A stretch of DNA of 64,000 nt from Clostridia bacterium. GTDB taxonomy: Bacteria > Bacillota > Clostridia > Oscillospirales > CAG-272. Below the pieces are notes generated by a model. It was given only the letters and a program-made list of their open reading frames with translations. It did not search any database and was not told the origin of the DNA. How positions within the stretch are numbered: the first letter of the stretch is position 1; the number at the start of each line of letters is the position of its first letter. Made by a program: the position numbers and the translations under genes. Of this stretch, positions 37,971 through 44,926 are shown in pieces. The stretch spans positions 86,220-150,219 of the forward strand of contig JAGBIF010000046.1 in assembly GCA_017935065.1 (NCBI GenBank). Direction: 5' to 3'.

Positions 37971-39268
37971 TTAGCTGCCTCTGTCGGGGAAAGATTTTTA
38001 ATGGCGTGGTTCTCAAGTCCTGCACGGCTCACGATTTCCTTTGTTGTAATGAGATACGCGTTTTCGTGATTTCTAAGGAGCGTTACGGGAACGCTCGGGT
38101 CAACGTCTTCCTTGAAAAGCCTTTCAATTGCGTTGCTCTTGTCGCTCTCAAAGGCAAGCATTAAAAGAATATCGGTTGCGAGCGCGGTTTTCAGACCTAC
38201 GGTATATATCGAGTGGGATTTCTGCTTTGCGTCAATATATTCCCTTGTCTCGTCGGTAACCTCTACTACGCGAGGTCCGTCGTTGACGATATCACCTGTG
38301 TGACGCCCGAGATCATATCCGATTATTTCCATATAGGGCGAAATTGATATGCCGTGGATAACGGGTGGGTGGTTGGCAAGATTTTGCGCCGCCGCATCCT
38401 CGGGGTCGAGACAGTCATCCCCCTGACCGAAGAACAGAAGTCTTGATTCCTCGGGGGCGCGATTCATCGCCGAGAGTATATTGATGAGGTTTTCCCTGAT
38501 TGCCCTTACCCTGCTTGTCGGATGGTTCATGCTGACACCGAAGGTTTCGGTATCGTTCATAAGATAGCAGTCACCAAAGGGAGAAGCTGCATATTCGCCT
38601 GTCGCAAGCCTGAGCATAGCCTGGAATACTCGCTTGGCGCTTCTTCCTGTCGGCAGAAGAAGCGTTCTTTCGGGACTTACCTTTGCCTTCTCAAAATAAA
38701 CCCTCGCGGCACATTCGGCTGCCTCGTCTGCGGTGTCAAATGCATAAATTCCCTTCGACCACTGTGTTGTACTAAGCCCTTCGGTTGAGCTTGTGTTCAG
38801 CTTGAGGCTGTCCTTCAATCCTGAAAAATTGATACTGTCGGGGCTGAGGGCATTTGAAAGCGTTTCAAACAGTACGCCTTCCTTGTCGCACTCAACCGTC
38901 TGCACGAGCTTCAAAAAATATTTAAGCACCTTGCTTTCAGGCTCGGACTTATCAAGCTTCAGCCAGAGTATCGGCTTATTGTAATCGTCGGCTATTGAAA
39001 CCTCTCTTATTACATGCTTGCTCTTGTCTGCGTGCCTTGTGTATAAAAGTAAAAGGCATCTGCAGTTCTCAACCGCCTCATGAAGCTTCTCGGGCCACAG
39101 ACCCGCAAGCTTGATGTTCCTCGGTGCGTACCAGGTCTTTATTCCGTTTGCCTCAAGATACTCGGAGAGCTTCAAGACAAAGTCGAACGATTCTCTCTGA
39201 TAGCTTAAAAATACTCTGTCCTTGCCGTTGGAATATTCATATTTTATATGCTTGCTTTTTGATAGCAT
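37949..39268 (-). CDS. TIR domain fused to a NagB-like (glucosamine-6-phosphate isomerase fold) domain
   Basis: 439 residues, no signal or membrane segment. Residues 18-125 form a TIR domain: RVFLSYQRE (18-26), TWYAPRNI (45-52) and SKHVIREV (83-90), where Glu89 aligns with the catalytic Glu of NAD-cleaving TIRs. After a linker, residues 172-415 resemble NagB: LLLPTGRSA (203-211), NDTETFG (238-244), HPTSRVRAIRENLI (249-262) and VGLKTALATDILLMLAF (357-373). The NDGHIAFNEP catalytic block of true deaminases is not recognisable, so this half may bind rather than convert a sugar phosphate. GAGGAGGGG precedes the ATG. It is the first gene of an operon with a HAD hydrolase and a lipoprotein, close to tRNA-Gly. 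Confidence 0.85.
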   Translation of the reverse strand: MLSKSKHIKYEYSNGKDRVFLSYQRESFDFVLKLSEYLEANGIKTWYAPRNIKLAGLWPEKLHEAVENCRCLLLLYTRHADKSKHVIREVSIADDYNKPILWLKLDKSEPESKVLKYFLKLVQTVECDKEGVLFETLSNALSPDSINFSGLKDSLKLNTSSTEGLSTTQWSKGIYAFDTADEAAECAARVYFEKAKVSPERTLLLPTGRSAKRVFQAMLRLATGEYAASPFGDCYLMNDTETFGVSMNHPTSRVRAIRENLINILSAMNRAPEESRLLFFGQGDDCLDPEDAAAQNLANHPPVIHGISISPYMEIIGYDLGRHTGDIVNDGPRVVEVTDETREYIDAKQKSHSIYTVGLKTALATDILLMLAFESDKSNAIERLFKEDVDPSVPVTLLRNHENAYLITTKEIVSRAGLENHAIKNLSPTEAAKCIMNQI

Positions 39269-39365
39269 ATTAAGCCCCTCCTCACCTCTTAAAAAATAAA
39301 GAGCCGATGCTTATAAAACCGAAACCGCCTTTGATGTCTGTCCTCTAAGAGCCCTCTTTGATAAG

Positions 39366-39394
39366 ATTATAGCACATCTTGACTTAAAATTCAA
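39366..39394 (-). promoter_or_regulatory. Promoter of the TIR-NagB operon
   Basis: Minus strand: TTGAAT, 17 bp, TATAAT, with TGC directly before the -10 (extended -10). The predicted transcript has a leader of about 90 bases. Confidence 0.75.
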
Positions 39395-39417
39395 TATTCT
39401 ATCATTTATATATAGTG

Positions 39418-39664
39418 GTGATATACACCTTACGGTGATGATATACAGTCCAGAGGGACTGATGATATACTCGCCTTGTCGAGCTATGCTCGTCAAGGCA
39501 TGATGATATACAGTCCGAGGGGACTGATGATATGCACCTTACGGTGATGATATACTCGCCTTGGCGAGATATGCTTGTCAAGGCATGATGATATACAGTC
39601 CGAAGGGACTGATGATATACTCGCCTTGTCAAGGCGAGATGATATGCCATTGCTTTCGCAATGG
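39418..39664. repeat. Array of nine 9-bp linkers alternating with hairpins
   Basis: The 9-mer ATGATATAC (variants GTGATATAC, ATGATATGC) occurs at 39418, 39438, 39462, 39503, 39527, 39547, 39588, 39612 and 39639. Every interval is a self-complementary element: CACC-TTAC-GGTG (twice), CAGTCC-N4-GGACTG (three times with loops AGAG, GAGG, GAAG), a longer stem GCCTTG...CAAGGC (twice), CTCGCCTT-GTC-AAGGCGAG and CCATTGC-TTTC-GCAATGG. Stems are conserved while loops vary, and the long stem shows pairing-compatible changes. It lies between tRNA-Gly and the TIR operon promoter. No coding potential. Confidence 0.85.
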
Positions 39665-39667
39665 ATA

Positions 39668-39703
39668 AAAAAGGACAAAATTCTTTCGAATTTTGTCCTT
39701 TTT
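39668..39703 (-). terminator. Terminator of tRNA-Gly
   Basis: AAAAAGGACAAAATTC (39668-39683) and GAATTTTGTCCTTTTT (39688-39703) form a 16-bp stem directly after the tRNA CCA end. On the minus strand it finishes in a T-run. Confidence 0.88.
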
Positions 39704-39776
39704 GGAGCGGGTAACGGGAATCGAACCCGCACGGCCAGCTTGGGAAGCTGGAGTTCTGCCACTAGACTATACCCGC
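39703..39776 (-). tRNA. tRNA-Gly (anticodon CCC)
   Basis: 74 bases including the encoded CCA. The acceptor stem GCGGGTA pairs with TACCCGC. The anticodon stem CCAGC/GCTGG encloses TTCCCAA, giving anticodon CCC for GGG codons. The T arm contains GGTTCGATT-type sequence. Confidence 0.93.
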
Positions 39777-40149
39777 GAGTGTAAATATTATACACCCGCG
39801 GAGAATGAATTTCAAGAGGTGTGAGGATTTTTTATGAAAATAAATCGCAAATTTAATAATATGTCATCATGCTTTTTGAGCGCGCCCTTTGCGCGGAATG
39901 AAAAAACAATCGAGAATTATATGTGTTTTTTGTTAATAGCAAAGACGATTGGATGTCTATAATGCATTTTCAAGATTGTCTGGGGTAGCTCTTTTGGGAT
40001 CTTTAAACGAAAAAGGGCTATCTTAATGAGACAACCCTTTCTTGTAATCAGGAATTTATCCTGATTGTATTAGATATGTCAAATGTGAGGCTTGTGCTTA
40101 TCGTTCTTAAAATAGAATTATTCACATTTATATTATTGTCTCGTTGATA
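39777..40149. other. Gene-poor AT-rich stretch upstream of tRNA-Gly
   Basis: No open frame with a ribosome binding site is seen. The only recognisable element is the hairpin at 40012-40040 that can end the minus-strand membrane protein gene. A GCGCGCCC/GCGCGG patch near 39880 is isolated. Confidence 0.6.
40012..40040 (-). terminator. Terminator of the coiled-coil membrane protein gene
   Basis: On the minus strand, AAAGGGTTGTCTC pairs with AAGATAGCCCTTT with two mismatches and is followed by TTCGTTT. It lies about 110 bases after the stop codon. Confidence 0.6.
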
Positions 40150-41052
40150 TCAATACCATGACTTTTTCGGAACGTATGCGGAACAGTTGTCGAGGTATTT
40201 TGTGGAGCAAGTATTATAAAGGCTACAATGCCAACACCTTCTTTGTGCTTCTTCTCTTTCGTTTTCCGCTCTTTCGTTTGCCTCTCGTAATGATAAGAGA
40301 GTTCTCGTTTGTTCCTCTCGTTCCACTTTTCGTCTGTGAGCATCTTCCTCGTAGATATTTAATGCTTCTTTCAGGCTATCTGCTCTGCCGTTTTCAATTA
40401 TTCTAATTATCATTTCTAATTTTTCAAAATCGTGATAGCGTTCGCCTATTCCTGTACTATATAATGCTATGTTTTTGTTGACCGTTTCAAGGTTTTTTTC
40501 TAATATAGCGCAAAGTTTCGGGTATTCTACTTCAAGTTCGGCGCGTTTTCTGTCATATTCTGCGCATTCTGCTTGATGCTTTGAAAGTTTCGCTCTGTAA
40601 TCTGCCATTTTTGTTTTATACTCATCTGAGTATTTCTTGTTCTGTACTTTAACTTCCTCGCATTTTTTTAAGTACGAATTATAATAATAACGGTCGTCTT
40701 TGTCAGCTATATATAGATTTACTGTTCCCCATATACAGGGGGCTATTATTATGGCTAAAAAAAGAATTAACAATCCAAGGTTGCTCAATAAAGCAGAAGA
40801 AAAAGCGGCTATTATTGCTATAACTTCAACAATCGTTGTTAAAATAGCAAATATAAGGTATTTATAGTTTCTTTTTATCTCTTTTGGGGCTTCTGCGATC
40901 TCTTTTACTGGTTCTTTATCAGTGAATGTACACCGTTTTCCTATCTTTTCCTCTACATATGAGTCGACGCCCATATCTATCAATTCTTGGTACGTTTCTT
41001 TCTTTTCAACATATTCCTGCAATTTTTTAAGTTTTTCGAGAATGTCTTTCAT
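40150..41052 (-). CDS. Membrane protein with coiled coil and C-terminal cysteine cluster
   Basis: 300 residues. A charged N-terminal region (1-60) is followed by two membrane helices (about 63-110: YLIFAILTTIVEVIAIIAAF and LGLLILFLAIIIAP). A long Lys/Glu-rich coiled coil follows (125-265), and the C-terminus carries C-x2-C-x5-C-x7-C around CWHCSLYNTC. The cysteine set could bind zinc or an iron-sulfur cluster. No family recognised. The region is more AT-rich than the housekeeping genes, suggesting acquisition. It is divergent from a small HTH protein, and their promoters share one palindromic -35 region, so the HTH protein probably controls it. Confidence 0.75.
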   Translation of the reverse strand: MKDILEKLKKLQEYVEKKETYQELIDMGVDSYVEEKIGKRCTFTDKEPVKEIAEAPKEIKRNYKYLIFAILTTIVEVIAIIAAFSSALLSNLGLLILFLAIIIAPCIWGTVNLYIADKDDRYYYNSYLKKCEEVKVQNKKYSDEYKTKMADYRAKLSKHQAECAEYDRKRAELEVEYPKLCAILEKNLETVNKNIALYSTGIGERYHDFEKLEMIIRIIENGRADSLKEALNIYEEDAHRRKVEREEQTRTLLSLREANERAENEREEAQRRCWHCSLYNTCSTKYLDNCSAYVPKKSWY

Positions 41053-41101
41053 GTTGTATTCCTTTCTAATATTATATACTCTATAAACCGAGCATACTAT
41101 G

Positions 41102-41130
41102 ATTATACTCTATTTATAGACAATTGTCAA
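41102..41130 (-). promoter_or_regulatory. Consensus promoter of the membrane protein gene
   Basis: Minus strand: TTGACA (41125-41130), 17 bp, TATAAT (41102-41107). Its -35 overlaps the -35 of the oppositely directed HTH gene promoter inside the palindrome GACAATTGTC (41119-41128). Confidence 0.8.
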
Positions 41131-41152
41131 TAGGTAGAGTAGAATTTATAAT
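41124..41152 (+). promoter_or_regulatory. Promoter of the HTH gene
   Basis: TTGTCA (41124-41129), 17 bp, TATAAT (41147-41152). It shares the palindrome with the divergent promoter, a likely operator. Confidence 0.8.
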
Positions 41153-41173
41153 AATATTTAAAGGAGGGGACAT

Positions 41174-41380
41174 ATGATTTCGTACGAGCCGTTTTACAGG
41201 ACATTAAAGGAAAAGGGTGTCAGTACCTATAAGCTTATCAATCAGTATGGCATCAGCAGAAGTCTTTTGGACAGACTTAAGCATAATAAGCCTATAAGCA
41301 CTGTTACTGTTGACGATCTGTGTAAGATACTCTCCTGCAGAGTAGAGGATATTTTGATATTTCACGATGAAAATAAATAA
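41174..41380 (+). CDS. Small Cro/C1-type (HTH_26) transcriptional regulator
   Basis: 68 residues, essentially one helix-turn-helix domain: YKLINQYGISRSLLDRLKHN is the HTH core and VDDLCKILSCRVEDILIF the dimer-side helices. AAGGAGGGG lies eight bases before the ATG. It is divergent from the coiled-coil membrane protein gene with an intervening palindrome, so autoregulation and control of the neighbour are likely. A terminator follows. Confidence 0.88.
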   Translation: MISYEPFYRTLKEKGVSTYKLINQYGISRSLLDRLKHNKPISTVTVDDLCKILSCRVEDILIFHDENK

Positions 41381-41382
41381 AA

Positions 41383-41420
41383 GCAACCGAGTGTATATGT
41401 ATAGCTCGGTTGCTTTTTAC
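41383..41420 (+). terminator. Terminator after the HTH gene
   Basis: AAGCAACCGAG (41383-41393) pairs with CTCGGTTGCTT (41407-41417), followed by TTT. Confidence 0.88.
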
Positions 41421-41452
41421 ATTATAATGCAAATAAATATTAACATTATCTG

Positions 41453-42343
41453 TTATTTAAAATAAATTCCTTGGTAAAGTCCGTCATGCTTTAGCTTGGC
41501 TTGTATGGCACAGATGACGGCGTTTTTATCCTTATTCCATTCGGGGGCTGCGAGCATACCGTCGGGGCAATCGCCCGTGATGCGGTGGAGGATAAGGTCG
41601 GGGTTTACGTGCGTTATCACATAGGTGGCAAGGCGCACGTAATCATCAAAGGTGATGGGGACGTACTTACCCTCGTCGTAGAGCCGAGCGAGCCGTGTTC
41701 CCTTCATTACATACACCGAGTGGATTTTAAGACCGAAAAGCTTGTGCGAGTTAAGGAACTCTACCGTGCGGTGTATATCACCGTCATCCTCGCTTGGCAG
41801 ACCTATCATCATATGGGATACAACGGGGATTGAGTATTTGTTAAGAATACGCACAGCTTCGGTGAATACCTCGGATTTATAGCCTCGGTTTATCAGCTCT
41901 GCCGTGGTGTCGCTTGCGGTCTGAAGTCCAAGCTCAACCCATACGTCGCATCTGGTTTTGTAAGAGGCGATAAGACTTGCGATATCCTCGTTGATGCAGT
42001 CGGGGCGAGTGCCTATAGAAAGGACGCGTATTCTTTCGTCAAAAAGCGCCTCGTCATATCGCGACTTCAAGGTCTGTATGTCGGCATAGGTGTTTGTGAA
42101 ATTCTGAAAGTAGGCAATAAAGAGCGAGTCGGGATTGGAGTTAAGCCCTGCCTCGACCTGCTCACGGATGGAAGCTCTTTCCTCTATATGCTCGCCCGCG
42201 CCTCGCTCACCGCAGAAGATGCATCCGCCCTTGCCGCACCTGCCGTCACGGTTGGGGCAGGTGAAGTGTCCGTCGATGCAGATTTTTTTAAGTCTTTGCC
42301 CGTATGTGCCCTTTAAGTAAGAGCTTAAGTTGTTATAGAGCAT
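41453..42343 (-). CDS. Radical SAM protein, TIGR01212 (YhcC) family
   Basis: 296 residues. The N-terminus YGQRLKKICIDGHFTCPN and the cysteines C29, C36, C41-x2-C44 (CPNRDG...GGCIFC) are the family's cluster-binding region. SIGTRPDCI, WVELGLQT and MIGLPSE continue the radical SAM barrel, and the C-terminus matches full-length members. YhcC-like proteins are widespread; the substrate is not established, though links to tRNA or stress functions have been proposed. It stands alone between the HTH gene and tRNA-Thr. Confidence 0.93.
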   Translation of the reverse strand: MLYNNLSSYLKGTYGQRLKKICIDGHFTCPNRDGRCGKGGCIFCGERGAGEHIEERASIREQVEAGLNSNPDSLFIAYFQNFTNTYADIQTLKSRYDEALFDERIRVLSIGTRPDCINEDIASLIASYKTRCDVWVELGLQTASDTTAELINRGYKSEVFTEAVRILNKYSIPVVSHMMIGLPSEDDGDIHRTVEFLNSHKLFGLKIHSVYVMKGTRLARLYDEGKYVPITFDDYVRLATYVITHVNPDLILHRITGDCPDGMLAAPEWNKDKNAVICAIQAKLKHDGLYQGIYFK

Positions 42344-42374
42344 AGCACCTCTCCTTCCCTAAATAAAACCAAAG

Positions 42375-42400
42375 CCCCGACACTCTATTGAGCATCGGGG
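42375..42400 (-). terminator. Terminator of tRNA-Thr
   Basis: CCCCGA (42375-42380) pairs with TCGGGG (42395-42400); on the minus strand CTTTGGTTTTATTT follows. Confidence 0.75.
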
Positions 42401-42405
42401 ATGTT

Positions 42406-42481
42406 TGGAGCTGCTACCCGGATTCGGACCGGGGACCTCATCCTTACCAAGGATGTGCTCTACCAGCTGAGCCATAGCAGC
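42406..42481 (-). tRNA. tRNA-Thr (anticodon GGT)
   Basis: 76 bases including the encoded CCA. Acceptor GCTGCTA pairs with TAGCAGC. The anticodon stem CATCC/GGATG encloses TTGGTAA, giving GGT for ACC/ACT codons. The D arm contains AGCTGGTAGAGC and the T arm GGTCCGAATCC. Confidence 0.94.
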
Positions 42482-42681
42482 ATTTTTTGCCCTTGCGGAC
42501 TATTGTATTATAGCAAATGACACTTATTTTGTCAAGATGTTTTGAAAAATATTTTTTCACTTTTTAAAAATACCGAAATGCGGGAAGAAAACCTGCTTTT
42601 TGCCGACATATGATACATAGCGCGCTCTCTTGGGCTTTTCTTACAAATCAAGCCCTCGGTGAAGTAAAAAGGATGGAACCT

Positions 42682-43647
42682 CTACGGCAGGCAAAGAGCC
42701 AGAGTGAGCAGGGCGACGAGCGCGGATATAGAGACGAGTGTTCTTACCGCGGCAGGATGAGACCTGCCGCGCGCGAGCAGAAGGTGGTGAAGATGTCCCT
42801 TGTCGGCAGAGAAGGGCGACCTGCCGTGAAGAAGCCGTCTTACCACTGACAGGAAGGTATCGAGCATCGGGATGAAGAGAAATAGCGAGGTCTCAAGGGT
42901 AAAGCTTCCGTCCCTTGTCGTCGAGAGCGCTATTATCGCGATTGAAAGCCCGAGAAACTGAGAGCCGACGTCTCCCATATAGAGCCTCGCTCTGTATCTG
43001 TTGTAGGGAAGAAAGCCGAGCACCGCCGTCGCGAGAATAAGCGAGACGCAGGCACCGAGTGTCCTTCCGTTGGCGAGGCCGAACACAAAAAGCGAGAGCA
43101 GCGCTACGAGCGACAGCCCCGAGGCAAGACCGTCAAGACCGTCGGAGAAATTCACCGCGTTGACGGTGAGTATCATCCTTATAAGCATAAAGATGTACCC
43201 AAGCGTACCTATAAGCGGAACCCGTACGAGGCCGAAGAAGGAAACGCTCTCGGGCAGAGGAAGAAAGACCAGCGCGACAAGCGCCGCGGCGCTTTGCAGC
43301 AAAAGCTTTCCGAGGGGCGCGAGCCCGAAGGTATCGTCAAGGACACCCGAGGCGCACAGTATCGCGCCACCCGAGAGGAGTGCCGAGATGAAGCCGCCCT
43401 CACCAAGCGCGATATTGATGCCCTCGTGAAGGGCGAGAAGCGAAACCGATATGAAGGCCGCAAAGAAAAAGGCAAGTCCCCCAAGACGCGGGGTGTCGGT
43501 AAGGTGTATCTTGCGCACACCGTCGGGACGGTCGAGCGCCCCCGTCGCATAGGATAGGCGCGCGGTCAGAGGTGTGAGCAGATAGGATATGATAAAGGAC
43601 AGTGCAGAGAGGACTAGGGCGATAGGCAATATGCGATAAGCTTCCAT
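42682..43647 (-). CDS. Undecaprenyl-phosphate GlcNAc-1-phosphate transferase-like protein (TagO/WecA/MraY family)
   Basis: 321 residues with about ten membrane helices. Family residues are in TPRLGG, LDDTFGL, NAVNFSDGLDGLA, MGDVGSQFLG and the HLHH motif of the WecA/TagO branch. It would attach a sugar phosphate to undecaprenyl phosphate at the inner face of the membrane, the first step of teichoic acid or capsule synthesis. The ATG at 43647 is chosen because the only longer frame starts inside the trpS terminator; the chosen ATG sits six bases after that terminator's T-run and has no clear ribosome binding site. Confidence 0.88.
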   Translation of the reverse strand: MEAYRILPIALVLSALSFIISYLLTPLTARLSYATGALDRPDGVRKIHLTDTPRLGGLAFFFAAFISVSLLALHEGINIALGEGGFISALLSGGAILCASGVLDDTFGLAPLGKLLLQSAAALVALVFLPLPESVSFFGLVRVPLIGTLGYIFMLIRMILTVNAVNFSDGLDGLASGLSLVALLSLFVFGLANGRTLGACVSLILATAVLGFLPYNRYRARLYMGDVGSQFLGLSIAIIALSTTRDGSFTLETSLFLFIPMLDTFLSVVRRLLHGRSPFSADKGHLHHLLLARGRSHPAAVRTLVSISALVALLTLALCLP

Positions 43648-43652
43648 AACAC

Positions 43653-43691
43653 AAAAAACGAACCGAGCAAGTTGATGCATCGGTTCGTTTT
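43653..43691. terminator. Terminator between trpS and the GlcNAc-1-P transferase gene
   Basis: CGAACCGA (43659-43666) pairs with TCGGTTCG (43680-43687). Six A lie to the left (a T-run for the minus strand) and TTTTCT to the right. Confidence 0.85.
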
Positions 43692-43719
43692 CTCCTATAT
43701 TTGTGAGAATTTGTAAACA

Positions 43720-44715
43720 CTAAATTACAAAACCTATCTTTTTCTTCACCTTTGAAATCATACGCCTAGCATAGTAATGAGCTTCTTCTGCACCTGATTT
43801 CATAACATCCTCAAGGTATCTCTTGTCAGCAATAAGCCTTGCGAACTCGTCTCTTACGGGAGCAAGACCGTCTGCTACCGCCTCACCTACGGCAAGCTTG
43901 AAGTCGCCGTAGCCGCGGCCTGAAAACTCGCGCTCGATTTCCTCAAGCGTCTTTCCCGAGAAGGCGCGGTAGATGGTCATAAGATTTGAGATGCCCGGCT
44001 TGTCCTCGCCGTATCTTACTACGCTGTCGGAGTCGGTTACCGCGCGCTTGAACTTGCGGATGATATCGTCCTTCGTGTCGAGGATATATACCACCGCGTT
44101 CTGGTTTTCGTCCGACTTTGACATCTTTGAGGTCGGCTCGGCAAGAGACATTATCTTCATCGTATCGGTTGAGATATATCCCTCGGGAACGGTAAAGGTA
44201 TCGCTGTAGGTCTGGTTAAATCTTATCGCAATGTCGCGGGTGAGCTCAAGGTGCTGCTTCTGGTCAAGTCCTACGGGCACGATATCGGTTCCGTAAAGAA
44301 GAATATCCGCCGCCATAAGAGCGGGATAGGTAAACAAACCTGCGTTTATATTTTGAGCGTGCTTCGCGCTTTTATCCTTGAACTGTGTCATTCTCGAAAG
44401 CTCACCGAACATCGTATAGCAGTTGAGCAGCCACGCAAGCTCGGTATGCTCGGGCACGTGGGATTGCACGAATATCGTGTTTTTCTCGGGAGAAAGACCG
44501 CACGCTATGTAAAGGGCGAGGGTTTCGTAGGTCCTCTTGCGAAGCTCGGCGGGGATCTGCCTTACGGTGATCGCGTGCAGATCTGCCACACAGAAGAAGG
44601 TCTTGTATTCCTCACCGAAGCGCGAGAAGTTCTTTATCGCGCCGAGGTAGTTTCCTATCGTAAGATTTCCCGACGGCTGTACTGCCGAAAATACCGTCCT
44701 TTTATCGCCTGTCAT
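43720..44715 (-). CDS. trpS: Tryptophanyl-tRNA synthetase
   Basis: 331 residues, a compact class I synthetase. GNLTIGNYLGA carries the HIGH-like motif (TIGN) and SKMSKSDENQ the KMSKS loop. The ATG at 44715 follows AAAGGAACGG; an in-frame GTG nine bases upstream is possible. A longer frame upstream would run through the promoter and is rejected. The leader is only about 40 bases, so a T-box riboswitch is excluded for this copy. Confidence 0.96.
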   Translation of the reverse strand: MTGDKRTVFSAVQPSGNLTIGNYLGAIKNFSRFGEEYKTFFCVADLHAITVRQIPAELRKRTYETLALYIACGLSPEKNTIFVQSHVPEHTELAWLLNCYTMFGELSRMTQFKDKSAKHAQNINAGLFTYPALMAADILLYGTDIVPVGLDQKQHLELTRDIAIRFNQTYSDTFTVPEGYISTDTMKIMSLAEPTSKMSKSDENQNAVVYILDTKDDIIRKFKRAVTDSDSVVRYGEDKPGISNLMTIYRAFSGKTLEEIEREFSGRGYGDFKLAVGEAVADGLAPVRDEFARLIADKRYLEDVMKSGAEEAHYYARRMISKVKKKIGFVI

Positions 44716-44761
44716 ATCATTCACCGTTCCTTTGCGTTGATTATAGCCATAATTACAATTG

Positions 44762-44790
44762 ATTATACAACCGACGGGGATTTTTGTCAA
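44762..44790 (-). promoter_or_regulatory. Consensus-perfect promoter of trpS
   Basis: Minus strand: TTGACA, 17 bp, TATAAT, both boxes fully matching the sigma-A consensus. Confidence 0.85.
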
Positions 44791-44856
44791 GAGGAAAGCT
44801 GATTGATTTTATTTTAAAATATTATTTTATTTATTCAAAATTTGTTTACAATTATG

Positions 44857-44865
44857 TGTTACAAT
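44857..44865 (+). promoter_or_regulatory. Extended -10 promoter of the ABC exporter operon
   Basis: TGT followed by TACAAT (44860-44865). No good -35 at 17 bp; a TTCAAA 20 bp upstream is the nearest candidate. Confidence 0.5.
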
Positions 44866-44926
44866 GGTATTCGAGCGTACTGTCGCCCGTGGGCGGGCGG
44901 TAAAAATACAGGAAGGAAACGGCATT

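Noticed and set aside
39418-39664. Possible CRISPR array
   Set aside because: The repeated unit is only nine bases, the intervals are hairpins that recur rather than unique spacers, and no cas genes are present.
39402-39795. Minus-strand frames of 82-100 codons across the repeat array and tRNA-Gly
   Set aside because: They are translations of the hairpin repeats and of the tRNA, with no ribosome binding site.
43648-43680. Earlier start for the GlcNAc-1-P transferase gene at 43680
   Set aside because: It would place the first codons inside the terminator stem and T-run of trpS, and the family starts near the later Met.
44716-44860. T-box leader upstream of trpS
   Set aside because: The promoter lies only about 45 bases from the start codon; there is no room for a T-box and no TGG-specifier structure.
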